Assembly: GCA_934277645.1 (NCBI GenBank)
Contig: CAKQUX010000006.1
Coordinates: 39,584 to 103,583, forward strand
Direction: 5' to 3'
Length of the DNA: 64,000 nt
Source: an uncultured Clostridia bacterium
GTDB taxonomy: Bacteria > Bacillota > Clostridia > Christensenellales > CAG-917
This document shows, one piece after another, positions 18,281-27,813 of this stretch. Both the position numbers and the translations under genes were made by a program. Positions within the stretch are counted from its first letter, which is position 1. Each line of letters begins with the position of its first letter. A model generated the notes under the pieces. The model saw only the letters and a program-made list of their open reading frames with translations. It was not told the DNA's origin and did no database searches.

Positions 18281-18403
18281 TATAATTTCACAATTGAATT
18301 ACGCTTGTCCGCCTTTTTAATTCGCTTCGCCTTAAAACGATAAGTATAAATTAAAAACGAAGCGACTTTGAAGATGTAGAAAAGTTTAGATAAGGATAGG
18401 GCA

Positions 18404-18429
18404 CAAAAAAACACAGCCATAAGCTGTGT
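18404..18429 (-). terminator. Terminator of dinB
   Basis: ACACAGC (18411-18417) pairs with GCTGTGT (18423-18429); read on the minus strand the stem is followed by seven T. Confidence 0.85.
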
Positions 18430-18576
18430 AAATCATCGATGACGATTGCTTTAAAATTTATTGGTTGGAATGTAGGCGGAAAGTAGCAAATTGCTAAATT
18501 GCTGAAAACGGCGAAATGCTAAACAACCATTGCTTTCGGGTGGTAATTTACGCATTAAATTTTGCTATATTTTAAG

Positions 18577-19800
18577 CTATCTTTTAAACGGCAAAAAGTC
18601 GTCGTCTTCGTGAAGGTCGCCGAGAATTTCGTTGTCAATCAGAATTCCGCGTTTAACGGAATCGTAGCCGTATTTGTTGCGTATGCCGTCGATAGTTTTT
18701 TCGAGATTTAATTGTTTATCTTCGTTTTCGGAGAAGAACGAAAGCTGATATTTGCTTGCGTCGTCGAGTTTTATTGCCCCGACGGTAATCGCTCTTAACG
18801 GCGCTTTGAAATCGTGCATTTCTTTAAGCATTGCGATTGCGTTTTCGCCGATGGTTTTTGCCGACGCCGTGGCGTCTATAAGTCCTTTTTGTTTGCCGTT
18901 CCATTTAAGGTCCAATCCTTTAAGACCGAGTGAAATTCCGCCGGCAACAAGATTGTAGCGGCGAAGTCTTACGGCAACCATTTCGCTCAATGCGTATATG
19001 ACCGTTTTTGCCTCTTCCAAAGTTTTTATGTCCTTAGGGGTAGTCGTGCCGTGACTGACGGATTTTGGAACAAAGGTATCGTAATAGAGCTTTACTTCTT
19101 CGTCGCTTATTCCTTGCGCAGCGTTTATCATTTTATCGCCGACAATTCCGAAATGTTGCTTCAATGCTTTGCGGTCGGCTCTTGCCAAGTCGCCTATGGT
19201 TTTAATGTTAAGGTCGTCGAGCTTTTTGGCGGTCTTTTTGCCTATCATAATAAGTTCGGCAGGCGACATATCATAAATTCTGTCCTTAAAATTGTCGCGA
19301 TTCAAAACGGTCACCGCATCGGGTTTTTTTAAGTCTGAACCGAGTTTTGCAAGCGTTTTGGTGAAAGATACCCCGACGGAGATGGTGAGTCCCGTTTCGC
19401 GTTTTACTCGTTCTTTAATGTCGTATGCGATTTTTTCTCCGCTTCCTAACAGCGGTATGGATTCCGTCACGTCAAGCCAACATTCGTCAATGCCGAATCT
19501 TTCGACGCGGTCGGTGTAGTTTGTGTAAATGTCAAAAACGATTTTGCTGTAATAGACGTACTTGTCGAAGTGCGGTCTTAAAAACACTACGTCGGGGCAT
19601 TTTTGTTTCGATTGCCAGATAGGCTCGCCCGTCTGTACGCCTGCGGCTTTCGCAATTTGATTTTTTGCCAAAACAATCCCGTGTCTTAATTCGGGATTTC
19701 CGCAAACAACAATCGGCAAACCGCTAAGTTCGGGGTGAGCGAGCGCTTCGACCGATGCGTAAAAATTGTTTAAGTCGCAATGAAGTATCGTTTTGTCCAT
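18577..19800 (-). CDS. dinB: DNA polymerase IV (Y-family)
   Basis: 407-residue translesion polymerase. The palm acidic residues are present: Asp9 in HCDLNNFYASVE, Asp105 and Glu106 in RFGIDECWLDVTE. GVSFTKTLAKLGSDLKKPD and the helix-hairpin-helix segment MIGKKTAKKLDDLNIKTIGDLA follow, then the little-finger domain (about 245-360). The C-terminus NEILGDLHEDDDFLPFKR could contain a clamp-binding element but is not a canonical one. TATAAT lies exactly 6 nt before the ATG and no ribosome binding site is visible, predicting a leaderless mRNA. No LexA-type box was seen. Divergent from galE. Confidence 0.95.
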   Translation of the reverse strand: MDKTILHCDLNNFYASVEALAHPELSGLPIVVCGNPELRHGIVLAKNQIAKAAGVQTGEPIWQSKQKCPDVVFLRPHFDKYVYYSKIVFDIYTNYTDRVERFGIDECWLDVTESIPLLGSGEKIAYDIKERVKRETGLTISVGVSFTKTLAKLGSDLKKPDAVTVLNRDNFKDRIYDMSPAELIMIGKKTAKKLDDLNIKTIGDLARADRKALKQHFGIVGDKMINAAQGISDEEVKLYYDTFVPKSVSHGTTTPKDIKTLEEAKTVIYALSEMVAVRLRRYNLVAGGISLGLKGLDLKWNGKQKGLIDATASAKTIGENAIAMLKEMHDFKAPLRAITVGAIKLDDASKYQLSFFSENEDKQLNLEKTIDGIRNKYGYDSVKRGILIDNEILGDLHEDDDFLPFKR

Positions 19801-19806
19801 ACACTT

Positions 19807-19839
19807 ATTATAGCAAAAAATCTATTGCAAAACAATAGA
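19807..19839 (-). promoter_or_regulatory. dinB -10 box and flanking palindrome
   Basis: TATAAT is the complement of 19807-19812. TCTATTG-CAAAA-CAATAGA (19821-19839) is a palindrome overlapping the expected -35 regions of both dinB and galE, a candidate site for a shared regulator or just a hairpin. Confidence 0.5.
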
Positions 19840-19891
19840 CATTGTTGTATACTTTATATAATATCAATAAAATTTTTACGGAGATAAAATC

Positions 19892-20878
19892 GTGATTTTA
19901 GTTACCGGCGGAGCAGGATACATCGGCAGTCACACTGTCAGAGAATTACGCAGTCGCGGATATGACGTAGTCGTTTACGATAACCTTTCGACTGGACATA
20001 TCGAATCGATCGGCGACGCGCTTTTCGTCAAGGGCGATTTGTTTGACGTCGAATTGTTGAAAGATACGTTCAAAAAATACGGCGTAGATTCGGTCATCCA
20101 TTTTGCGGCGTATTCGCTTGTCGGCGAGTCGATGATAAATCCGCTTAAATATTACAAGAACAACGTTTCGGGAACGCTTTGCCTATTAGAGGCTATGACT
20201 GCGTGCGACGTTAAGTATCTCGTGTTTTCGTCAAGTGCGGCGACCTACGGAGATACTGGCGAAGATATTATAACCGAAAATTCGCCGCAAAACCCTACAA
20301 GCGTTTACGGAATGACGAAACTTATGATGGAACGACTTATGGCGGACTTTGACCGCGCTTACGGGATGAAGTACGTTGCGCTGCGTTATTTCAATGCGGC
20401 AGGCGCACACGCTGACGGAGATATCGGCGAAGACCACAATCCGGAAAGTCATCTTATTCCGATAATAATGCAAGTCTTAAACGGAAAACGTGAAAAACTC
20501 GGCATTTTCGGCGACGATTATCCGACTTTTGACGGCACTTGCATAAGAGACTATATTCACATATCCGACCTTGCCGACGCTCATATCAAAGCGCTCGAAA
20601 GCCTTAGAGCGGGGGCAAATTCAAATTTCTATAATCTCGGAAACGGCAACGGCTTTTCCGTGAAACAAGTTATCGAGACCGTGTCTAAGGTTACGGGACG
20701 AAACGTCAATTACGAAGTTGTTCCGCGCAGAGCAGGCGACCCTGCGATATTGGTAGCTTCGAGCGACAAAATCAGAAGAGAACTTGGCTGGAAACCTCAG
20801 TTTGACAGCCTTGAAAAAATAGTAGCTTCGGCTTGGAAGTGGCACAGCGCTCACCCCGACGGCTACAAAACCAAATAA
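19892..20878 (+). CDS. galE: UDP-glucose 4-epimerase
   Basis: 328-residue short-chain dehydrogenase/reductase that interconverts UDP-glucose and UDP-galactose. NAD-binding GGAGYIGSH at 6-14, SSSAATYG (113-120, catalytic Ser) and Y139-x3-K143 are intact; DYIHISDLADAH and NLGNGNGFSVKQV are typical. GTG start with GGAG 8 nt upstream. Followed 11 nt later by galU, so the pair would supply UDP-sugars for surface glycans. Confidence 0.95.
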   Translation: MILVTGGAGYIGSHTVRELRSRGYDVVVYDNLSTGHIESIGDALFVKGDLFDVELLKDTFKKYGVDSVIHFAAYSLVGESMINPLKYYKNNVSGTLCLLEAMTACDVKYLVFSSSAATYGDTGEDIITENSPQNPTSVYGMTKLMMERLMADFDRAYGMKYVALRYFNAAGAHADGDIGEDHNPESHLIPIIMQVLNGKREKLGIFGDDYPTFDGTCIRDYIHISDLADAHIKALESLRAGANSNFYNLGNGNGFSVKQVIETVSKVTGRNVNYEVVPRRAGDPAILVASSDKIRRELGWKPQFDSLEKIVASAWKWHSAHPDGYKTK

Positions 20879-20889
20879 TGGGAGAGATT

Positions 20890-21798
20890 ATGATTTCTGA
20901 GACAAAAAAGAGCAATATTAAACCGGTCAGAAAAGCGGTTATACCTGCGGCGGGTTACGGAACGAGATTCCTGCCTGCAACGAAAGCGATTCCGAAAGAG
21001 ATGCTTCCGATTGTCGACACTCCGTCGCTTCAATACGTCGTTAAAGAAGCTGTCGAAAGCGGCATTACCGATATTTTGATTATCACGACAAGAGGAAAAG
21101 AGGCAATCGAAAATCATTTCGATAAGTCTTTTGAACTCGAAACAAATCTTAAAAACGCGGGCAAAGACGATTATCTCAAACTTTGTCAGGATATAAGTTC
21201 GATGGCGAATATCGAATACGTTCGCCAAAAAGAAATGAAAGGAAGCGGCTGGGCAGTTCACTATGCCAAAAACTTTGTGGGCGACGAACCGTTTGTCGTT
21301 TTGTTCGGCGACGACGTCATCTATACGACAAAGGAACAACAACCTGTTTCCAAACAGCTTATCGACGCTTACAACGTCACGGGAACGTCAATTCTCGGCG
21401 TTCAGACCATCGAAGGCGAAGAAATCAGAAAATACGGCGTCGTCGTTCCGGACGGCAAGACCGAAGGCAGATTTACAAAACTTAAATCGCTTATCGAAAA
21501 ACCGCAAGGCGAGATTCCGTCGCACCTTACGAGTCTCGGAAGATTTTTGCTTACGCCGGATATTTTTGAAATTTTGGAGCGTACGCCTCCTGCGCCGAAC
21601 GGCGAAGTTTATCTTACCGACGCTATCGGCACGCAAGCGAAAGAAAGCGGCGTATACGCTTATGAATTTGCAGGCAGAAGATACGATATAGGCGACAAGC
21701 AAGGATTTTTGGAAGCGTGCGTCGAATACGCATTGCGTGACGAAAGGCTTGCGGGTGGCTTTAAGGCATATCTTAAAGATATAACGAAAAACCTTTAA
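20890..21798 (+). CDS. galU: UTP-glucose-1-phosphate uridylyltransferase
   Basis: 302 residues; makes UDP-glucose from UTP and glucose-1-phosphate. The signature AAGYGTRFLPATKAIPKEML follows the short N-terminus, with VVLFGDDVIY and LIEKPQGEIPS further on. The ATG at 20890 has GGGAGAG just before it; in-frame starts further upstream lie inside galE and lack a binding site. Operon partner of galE; a stem-loop separates it from mcsA. Confidence 0.95.
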   Translation: MISETKKSNIKPVRKAVIPAAGYGTRFLPATKAIPKEMLPIVDTPSLQYVVKEAVESGITDILIITTRGKEAIENHFDKSFELETNLKNAGKDDYLKLCQDISSMANIEYVRQKEMKGSGWAVHYAKNFVGDEPFVVLFGDDVIYTTKEQQPVSKQLIDAYNVTGTSILGVQTIEGEEIRKYGVVVPDGKTEGRFTKLKSLIEKPQGEIPSHLTSLGRFLLTPDIFEILERTPPAPNGEVYLTDAIGTQAKESGVYAYEFAGRRYDIGDKQGFLEACVEYALRDERLAGGFKAYLKDITKNL

Positions 21799-21801
21799 TT
21801 G

Positions 21802-21819
21802 AAGCCCTTCGGGGCTTTT
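21802..21819 (+). terminator. UUCG-capped stem-loop between galU and mcsA
   Basis: AAGCCC-TTCG-GGGCTT followed by two T only. It is a weak terminator and its 3' arm provides the only G-rich sequence before mcsA, so it may couple termination with mcsA translation. Confidence 0.6.
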
Positions 21820-21826
21820 GAATTTT

Positions 21827-22162
21827 ATGATACTGTGTGATTATTGCAAAAAGAGAGAAGGCGTCCTGCCTTACAGTAAAACTTCGAGCGGTCAATGCGT
21901 CGTTTTGCATCTTTGTCCCGAATGTTACAAAAAGATGAACAGCTTGGGACTTGACCCTTTTGAAGTCGTAAAAGAGTTGATTGAACGTGACGGCACGGAA
22001 TGTAATTCGTGCGGTTTTTCCGTTGACGATTTTAAAGATACCTTTTATCTCGGATGCGCCGATTGCTATAAGGATATGTCCGACGCCGTTTTGGGTGCGA
22101 TAAGCAGAGTTCAACCTGCCGTTCGCCACGTCGGGAAGCGTCCTACGGGGGGCAGGGGATGA
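21827..22162 (+). CDS. mcsA: McsA-like zinc-finger activator of McsB
   Basis: 111 residues with four CxxC pairs: CDYCKK near the N-terminus, LCPECYKK, CNSCGF and GCADCYKD, the pattern of McsA, which partners the arginine kinase McsB. The family is normally near 180 residues and ends in a UVR domain; that part is missing here, the chain ending with a short basic tail. ATG at 21827; a TTG 9 nt earlier is also in frame. The start lacks a standard ribosome binding site apart from GGGG inside the stem-loop. Stop overlaps the mcsB start by ATGA. Confidence 0.85.
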   Translation: MILCDYCKKREGVLPYSKTSSGQCVVLHLCPECYKKMNSLGLDPFEVVKELIERDGTECNSCGFSVDDFKDTFYLGCADCYKDMSDAVLGAISRVQPAVRHVGKRPTGGRG

Positions 22163-23157
22163 GCATTTTCGACACGGTTATTTCATCGAGAATAAGACTT
22201 GCAAGAAATATCAGAGGTTTAAGTTTTCCGCAGAATTACAAGCCTTTCGAAGCGGACAAGATTTACGAATTTACTTTTAAGGCAGGTTCGGCAATTAAGA
22301 CGGTTGAAAACTGTGAAACTATCGTTATGTCGTCGCTCAGCGAAATAGACAGACAGTCGCTTGTCGAAATGCATCTCGTAAGTCCTAACTTGCTTAAAAA
22401 CAAATACGGCAGCGTCGTGTTGTCGGCAGACAAAAACATAAGCGTTATGCTCAGCGAAGAAGACCACATAAGAGAGCAATGCATCACTGACGGTTTGAAC
22501 CTCGACTTGGCTTATAAACGACTTGACAGAGTAGACGACGCACTTATAAACGCACTCGATATTGCGTTTGACGACAGGCTCGGCTTTTTGACGGCGTGTC
22601 CGACAAACGTAGGAACAGGAATGAGAGCGTCCGTTATGATGTTTTTGCCGGCTTTAAAAATGACGCATTTACTTGACGACGTGTTGGTTAAGGTTGCGCG
22701 TTCGGGCGGATATACGTTCAGGGGTGCATACGGCGAGGGTAGCGACGCCGAGGGCAACGTCTATCAGCTTTCAAATTCGTATACGTTGGGACTCAGCGAA
22801 AAGGACATATTGGACGGAGTAACGAAAACGGCAATTCAGCTTGCAGAGTGTGAAGATAAAGCGAGAAGGAAACTGCTTGCGGAAATGACTATTCCGCTTA
22901 AAGATAAGATATGTCGAAGCTGGGGACTTATATCGAATGCGTATATAATGTCTTCAAGCGAACTTATGAGCCTTCTTTCCGACGTAAAACTCGGAATAAT
23001 TTTGGGAATATTACCAAGTTACGACATAAAAAAACTTGACCGCCTTGCCGTTCTTTCGGGGGCGGCTATGCTGTGTCAGGGCGTCGGCGAACTTTCGCCC
23101 GAACAAAGAGATATCAGAAGAGCGGCTTTTGTAAAGAATGCGATAAACGGAGATTAG
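22159..23157 (+). CDS. mcsB: Protein arginine kinase
   Basis: 332-residue ATP:guanido phosphotransferase fold enzyme that phosphorylates arginines to mark proteins for ClpC-ClpP. Visible: SSRIRLARN (9-17), CPTNVGTGMRASVMMFLPAL (substrate/nucleotide loop), and RDIRRA (317-322), matching the RDXXRA phosphoarginine-binding motif of the family. Translationally coupled to mcsA and followed 1 nt later by clpC. Confidence 0.95.
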   Translation: MSIFDTVISSRIRLARNIRGLSFPQNYKPFEADKIYEFTFKAGSAIKTVENCETIVMSSLSEIDRQSLVEMHLVSPNLLKNKYGSVVLSADKNISVMLSEEDHIREQCITDGLNLDLAYKRLDRVDDALINALDIAFDDRLGFLTACPTNVGTGMRASVMMFLPALKMTHLLDDVLVKVARSGGYTFRGAYGEGSDAEGNVYQLSNSYTLGLSEKDILDGVTKTAIQLAECEDKARRKLLAEMTIPLKDKICRSWGLISNAYIMSSSELMSLLSDVKLGIILGILPSYDIKKLDRLAVLSGAAMLCQGVGELSPEQRDIRRAAFVKNAINGD

Positions 23158-23158
23158 T

Positions 23159-25738
23159 ATGAGTACGGTTACGAGAAATTTTGAAAACGTTTTTTATGCG
23201 GCAACTCGCCTCGCTTCGGAAACGGGCGGAAACGTATATTCGGAACATATACTTTACGGCTTAGCCAGCGTCAAAGGCTCGGTCGCTCAAAAGATTTTGT
23301 CCGAGTTCGTTTCGGCTGACGAACTTTTAAACAATTTTAAACTTCATTCGGTCGGCGGAGCTATCTTTTCGGAACGAGCAAACAGAATAAGACAAAGAGC
23401 AATCGAGACGGCGGCGATAAAAGGCACGGCGGCGGCAACCGAGCACATTTTGTATGCACTTTTGCTCGAAACCGATTGCGTCGCATATAGATATCTCGTT
23501 TCAAAAGGAATGAACGTAGGCGCGCTCGAATATGAATTCGAAACTTCGTTCGGAATCAGAAAAGACGACAGATATAGTCAGCCGACTCGTTCTAACGTGT
23601 TGGTTGCAGATTTTAACGACCTTATCGGAAAGCTCAACAACGGACTTACTTATAACGGCGAAGACAAGCAGAATTCAGTTGGCGATAAGCAAGACGCGGA
23701 GTTTTCGGGAAAGGGGGATTCGTTTGGAAAAGGCTTAAAACCGTATAACAAAAGCGGTTTCGAGCCGATTGAAAATTTAAAAAGCACTCTTCCCGTCGGA
23801 CTTGAAAAATTCGGCGTAGACCTGACAAAGAAGGCAAGAGACGGAAAATTGGACCCCGTTATAGGACGCGGAAAGGAAATCGAAAGATTGGTGCAGGTCC
23901 TTTGTCGTCGCACGAAAAACAATCCCGTGCTTATAGGCGAACCGGGCGTCGGAAAATCTGCGGTTCTTGAAGGACTCAGCCAAGCGATAGTTAGCGGAAA
24001 CGTCCCCGACGCGCTTTTGGGAAAGACCGTGTTTTCGCTTGACCTTACGTCAATCGTTGCGGGAGCGAAATATCGCGGCGAATTCGAAGAGCGTTTTAAA
24101 TCGGCGCTCGACGCTATAAAGTCGGCAGGAAATATAATTTTGTTTATAGACGAAATTCACACGCTCATTAAAACAGGCGGAAGCGAAGGCGCGCTTGACG
24201 CCGCAAACATTTTAAAGCCTATGCTCGCTCGCGGCGAACTTCAAACAATAGGCGCAACTACGATAGAGGAATATCGAAAGTATATCGAAAAAGACCCTGC
24301 CTTAGAAAGAAGGTTCCAACCTGTGCTTGTAGAAGAACCTTCGGTTTCGGAAACCGTCGAAATATTGAAGGGGCTTAAACAAAAGTTTGAAAATCATCAT
24401 AAAGTTTCCATAACCGAAGATGCATTGCAAGCGGCGGCAGTCATGGCAGACAGATATATAACTGATAGATTTTTGCCCGACAAGGCAATAGATTTGCTTG
24501 ACGAAGCCTGCTCGAAAAAGAAGATATATTCGTTTACCGTTCCTAAAGAAATCAGGGAACTTGACGGAAAAATCAACGAACTCGAACTTGAAATATCCGA
24601 AGCCGTAAGGCACGAACAGACGTCGGTTGCGGAACACCTGAAAGCCGAACTCGGCGGCGTTATCGAAACTAAAAAGCAAAAAGATGCCGAATGGCAACTT
24701 AAAACGCAAAACGCAAACCGCATAGTGACCGAAAACGAAATTGCGGAAATCGTTGCGTCGTCTACGGGCGTACCTGTGACAAAATTGACCGAAACCGAGT
24801 CGGAAAAATTGCTCGGTTTGGGCGAAGCTCTTCATAAGCGCGTAATCGGACAAAACGAGGCTGTGGAAGCGGTGGCAAAAGCCATTAAAAGGGCAAGAGC
24901 AGGACTTGGCGACAGCGGCAGACCGATAGGCAGCTTTATTTTTCTCGGACCTACGGGCGTAGGAAAGACCGAGCTTAGCAAAGCGCTTGCCGCAGAACTT
25001 TTCGGCGATGAAAACCTTATGATACGAATCGATATGTCCGAATATATGCAAAAGGAAAACGTATCGAAAATGATAGGCTCAGCCCCGGGATACGTCGGAT
25101 ACGACGAGGGCGGACAGCTTACCGAAAAGGTCAGAAGAAAACCGTATTCCGTCGTATTGTTCGACGAAATCGAAAAAGCGCATCCCGACGTATATAATCT
25201 GCTTTTGCAAATCCTTGACGACGGCAGACTTACCGACAGTCAGGGCAGACTTGTCAGTTTTAAAAATACCGTAATCATAATGACGTCAAACGCAGGCGCG
25301 GCGGAAGTCGGTAAAAATAAGGTCGGATTTGACGATGACGACGAAATAAAAGCGTTTGAAAGAAAAAAGGAAGCGCAAATCAATGCCTTGAAGCGTTTTA
25401 TGAAACCCGAATTTATAAATCGCGTCGACGAAATAATAGTGTTTAAAAACCTTACGCTCGGCGACGTCGAAAAAATCGGCTCGTTGATGCTCGATAAGCT
25501 TGTAAAGAAAATGGCAAGACAAGGCATAGAGCTTACGTTCACCGACGAAGCGAAAGAGTACGTTTTTAAAAGGGGATATGACCCTGAATACGGCGCAAGA
25601 CCGCTTAAACGCACAATCGCAAAACTTTTGGAAGACAGTTTGTCGGAAGAAATTTTGCTTGGCGACATACAATCGGGCGATAAAGTCGAAGCCGCAGTTG
25701 AAAACGGCGAATTGACGTTTAACCTTTTAGACGAATGA
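23159..25738 (+). CDS. clpC: ClpC AAA+ unfoldase
   Basis: 859 residues. Two ClpN repeats (about 1-145), a low-complexity Gly/Lys/Asp linker (about 160-205), AAA-1 with GEPGVGKS (about 260) and LFIDEIHTL, a coiled M-domain (about 455-515), and AAA-2 with GPTGVGKT (about 598) and VVLFDEIEKAHP; the ClpP-docking loop is expected in AAA-2. GGAG lies 6 nt before ATG. With mcsA and mcsB it forms the protein-arginine-phosphate degradation system, but ctsR, the usual first gene and repressor of this operon, is absent here, galU being upstream instead. Confidence 0.96.
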   Translation: MSTVTRNFENVFYAATRLASETGGNVYSEHILYGLASVKGSVAQKILSEFVSADELLNNFKLHSVGGAIFSERANRIRQRAIETAAIKGTAAATEHILYALLLETDCVAYRYLVSKGMNVGALEYEFETSFGIRKDDRYSQPTRSNVLVADFNDLIGKLNNGLTYNGEDKQNSVGDKQDAEFSGKGDSFGKGLKPYNKSGFEPIENLKSTLPVGLEKFGVDLTKKARDGKLDPVIGRGKEIERLVQVLCRRTKNNPVLIGEPGVGKSAVLEGLSQAIVSGNVPDALLGKTVFSLDLTSIVAGAKYRGEFEERFKSALDAIKSAGNIILFIDEIHTLIKTGGSEGALDAANILKPMLARGELQTIGATTIEEYRKYIEKDPALERRFQPVLVEEPSVSETVEILKGLKQKFENHHKVSITEDALQAAAVMADRYITDRFLPDKAIDLLDEACSKKKIYSFTVPKEIRELDGKINELELEISEAVRHEQTSVAEHLKAELGGVIETKKQKDAEWQLKTQNANRIVTENEIAEIVASSTGVPVTKLTETESEKLLGLGEALHKRVIGQNEAVEAVAKAIKRARAGLGDSGRPIGSFIFLGPTGVGKTELSKALAAELFGDENLMIRIDMSEYMQKENVSKMIGSAPGYVGYDEGGQLTEKVRRKPYSVVLFDEIEKAHPDVYNLLLQILDDGRLTDSQGRLVSFKNTVIIMTSNAGAAEVGKNKVGFDDDDEIKAFERKKEAQINALKRFMKPEFINRVDEIIVFKNLTLGDVEKIGSLMLDKLVKKMARQGIELTFTDEAKEYVFKRGYDPEYGARPLKRTIAKLLEDSLSEEILLGDIQSGDKVEAAVENGELTFNLLDE

Positions 25739-25777
25739 TGAAATTTTCCATAAAACGGTAAATTTTTAAATTGGGTA

Positions 25778-25806
25778 TTGAAATAGCGACCGACTGAGTG
25801 TATAAT
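25778..25806 (+). promoter_or_regulatory. Promoter of hpf
   Basis: TTGAAA (25778-25783), 17-nt spacer, TATAAT (25801-25806), 30 nt before the start codon. Confidence 0.8.
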
Positions 25807-25836
25807 ATAATTATCAAAAGGCTTAGGAGGTCGGCT

Positions 25837-26196
25837 ATGAAAATCGAATACGTTGGAAAGGGCTATAACGTCAGCGATTCCCTTAAAAGTGTAACTGAAA
25901 AGAAGAGCAAAAAGTTTAAGAAGTATTTGGGCGACGACGCAGTGCTTAAATACACTATTACGTTGACGGGTGATACTTACACGACCGAGCTTATTGCCGA
26001 ATATAACGGACAACTTATTAAAGCAGAAGCGCAATCGGACACACCTTTTAAAAACCTCGACGAAGTAAATTCTCGTTTTGAAGGTCAAGCAAGAAAATTT
26101 AAAACCGCAGACGGGAAAAGCAAGAGAGGTTGGAAACGTACCTATCCTGAAGTTCCGAGTAAAATCGAAACCGAACCGACGGAAGAGGACAAATAA
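25837..26196 (+). CDS. hpf: Short ribosome hibernation-promoting factor
   Basis: 119-residue HPF/RaiA-like protein. The beta-alpha-beta-beta-beta-alpha core covers about 1-95 (MKIEYVGKGYNVSDSLKSVTEKK to FKNLDEVNSRFEGQARKFK), followed by a charged tail. It is expected to bind idle 30S subunits. Most Firmicutes encode a longer form with a C-terminal dimer domain; this one lacks it. TAGGAGGT is a near-perfect ribosome binding site and selects the ATG at 25837. Single gene with its own promoter and terminator. Confidence 0.85.
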   Translation: MKIEYVGKGYNVSDSLKSVTEKKSKKFKKYLGDDAVLKYTITLTGDTYTTELIAEYNGQLIKAEAQSDTPFKNLDEVNSRFEGQARKFKTADGKSKRGWKRTYPEVPSKIETEPTEEDK

Positions 26197-26208
26197 TTTT
26201 TAAAATTT

Positions 26209-26235
26209 AAAAAACGGCTTTAATAGCCGTTTTTT
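26209..26235 (+). terminator. Terminator of hpf
   Basis: AAAAAACGGCT (26209-26219) and its exact complement (26225-26235). Confidence 0.9.
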
Positions 26236-26417
26236 ATTTTTGCCCTAATTAAAAATTGCTTTTTAAGTTTAAAAATTTTAAATTTCATTTCATCTGCTTA
26301 AAAGGTTGTATATTTATAATGCATAAACGCATAAATATGATAAAAATCGTTATCTATATGTATAAATATACAAAATTTGCTAAAATATACAAAAAACCGC
26401 GTGAAACTGTAAAACGC

Positions 26418-26446
26418 TTGATATAAGGTGTGATTTGGTATATAAT
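26418..26446 (+). promoter_or_regulatory. Promoter of ktrB
   Basis: TTGATA (26418-26423), 17-nt spacer, TATAAT (26441-26446). The predicted transcript would start only about 7 nt before the ATG. Confidence 0.75.
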
Positions 26447-26460
26447 GGGCAAAAATAGAT

Positions 26461-27804
26461 ATGAAAATGATTTTTAAAATTAAAAACAAAATGACGAATT
26501 ATCAAATTGTTGCGATAGCTTTCGTCTTACTTATATTTTTGGGTTCGGCGCTTCTTAGTCTACCGATTGCCTCAAAAAAAAGTACGCCATATATTGACGC
26601 TCTATTTACTTCTACTTCGGCTGTGTGCGTAACGGGGCTTGCTACTTTTGACACTTTTACGCATTGGACGACTTTCGGACAAGTGGTTATTTTAATCTTG
26701 ACGCAAATCGGCGGTTTGGGACTTATGACGCTCATGACGATCTTTTCGCTTTTTGTACGCAAACAGTTGACGCTTTCCGAAAGGAGCTTGTTTATTTATT
26801 CGACGGGCAGTCAAGCCGGCTCGATAAAGAGCGTAGTTAAGCACGTCGTGTTGGGAACCGCAATTTTTGAACTTATCGGAACGATTTTTTTATCGATAAG
26901 ATTTTGTGCGATTTTCGGCGCGGGAAAGGGCTTGTATTTTGCTCTGTTTCACGCAGTGTCGGCGTTTTGTAACGGCGGCTTTGACCTTATGGGGGCTTAT
27001 TCGGGGCAGTTCAGCTCGCTTACTGCTTTTTCAAACGACGTTATAGTAAATTTGACGATATCGTTTTTGATATTTATGGGCGGTTTGGGCTTTTTGGTTT
27101 GGAGCGACGTAATAGCAAAAAAATTCAATCCGAAAAAATTTTCTTTGCACACAAAAATCGTTCTCGTTACGTCTTGTTCGCTTTTAGTCATAGGAATGGT
27201 TTTATTCTATCTTTTTGAAATGAACAACTATTTGGCAGGTAAAACGTCGGGAGAAGCGTTTTTAATTTGTCTGTTCCAATCGACTTCGGCAAGAACTGCA
27301 GGTTATGCTACGGTTGACACGGCGGCTCTTTCCGAAAGTTCAAAGCTGCTTACAATAGTACTTATGTTCATCGGCGGAAGCCCCGGTTCGACGGCAGGCG
27401 GCATAAAGACGACAACGCTTGTTATTTTACTGTTTTCCATAATTGCCAACGTAAAAAGAAAGAATACGATAACGGTAGGCAAAAGGCGAATAGACAACAG
27501 CAATGCTTCTCAAGCATACGCAATCGTTACGCTTTATCTCATTGCGGCGGCTTTTGCGGCGGCAGTGCTGTGTCTCGATACGAGCATAACTTTGGATCAG
27601 GCGGTGTTTGAAACGGTTTCTGCATTAGGCACGGCAGGACTTACGCTCGGCATAACGCCTTATCTTGCTTGGTGGGGAAAATTGGTTTTGATAATTTGTA
27701 TGTTTGGCGGCAGAGTAGGTATGTTGTCGCTTGTTATGATATTCGCAAACAAAAACAAGGTCGTTCCGCTTGAAAGACCTAAAGAAAAAATTATTATAGG
27801 ATAG
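26461..27804 (+). CDS. ktrB: Potassium uptake membrane subunit KtrB/TrkH family
   Basis: 447-residue integral membrane protein of the SKT superfamily. The four pore-loop filters are visible as SAVCVTGL, SAFCNGGFD, SARTAGYAT and ALGTAGLT, each with the conserved Gly; the intramembrane gate loop after the third includes GGSPGSTAGGIKT. About ten hydrophobic segments. No ribosome binding site precedes the ATG and the promoter lies very close, so initiation may be nearly leaderless. Followed 9 nt later by the RCK subunit gene, forming a complete Ktr system. Confidence 0.94.
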   Translation: MKMIFKIKNKMTNYQIVAIAFVLLIFLGSALLSLPIASKKSTPYIDALFTSTSAVCVTGLATFDTFTHWTTFGQVVILILTQIGGLGLMTLMTIFSLFVRKQLTLSERSLFIYSTGSQAGSIKSVVKHVVLGTAIFELIGTIFLSIRFCAIFGAGKGLYFALFHAVSAFCNGGFDLMGAYSGQFSSLTAFSNDVIVNLTISFLIFMGGLGFLVWSDVIAKKFNPKKFSLHTKIVLVTSCSLLVIGMVLFYLFEMNNYLAGKTSGEAFLICLFQSTSARTAGYATVDTAALSESSKLLTIVLMFIGGSPGSTAGGIKTTTLVILLFSIIANVKRKNTITVGKRRIDNSNASQAYAIVTLYLIAAAFAAAVLCLDTSITLDQAVFETVSALGTAGLTLGITPYLAWWGKLVLIICMFGGRVGMLSLVMIFANKNKVVPLERPKEKIIIG

Positions 27805-27813
27805 GTATAAATT

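Larger units (their letters stand above)
18202..18576. other. Spacer between dinB and the zinc-ribbon gene
   Basis: It holds the minus-strand promoter/operator at 18252-18280 and the dinB terminator at 18404-18429. Nothing else gene-like is seen. Confidence 0.6.
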
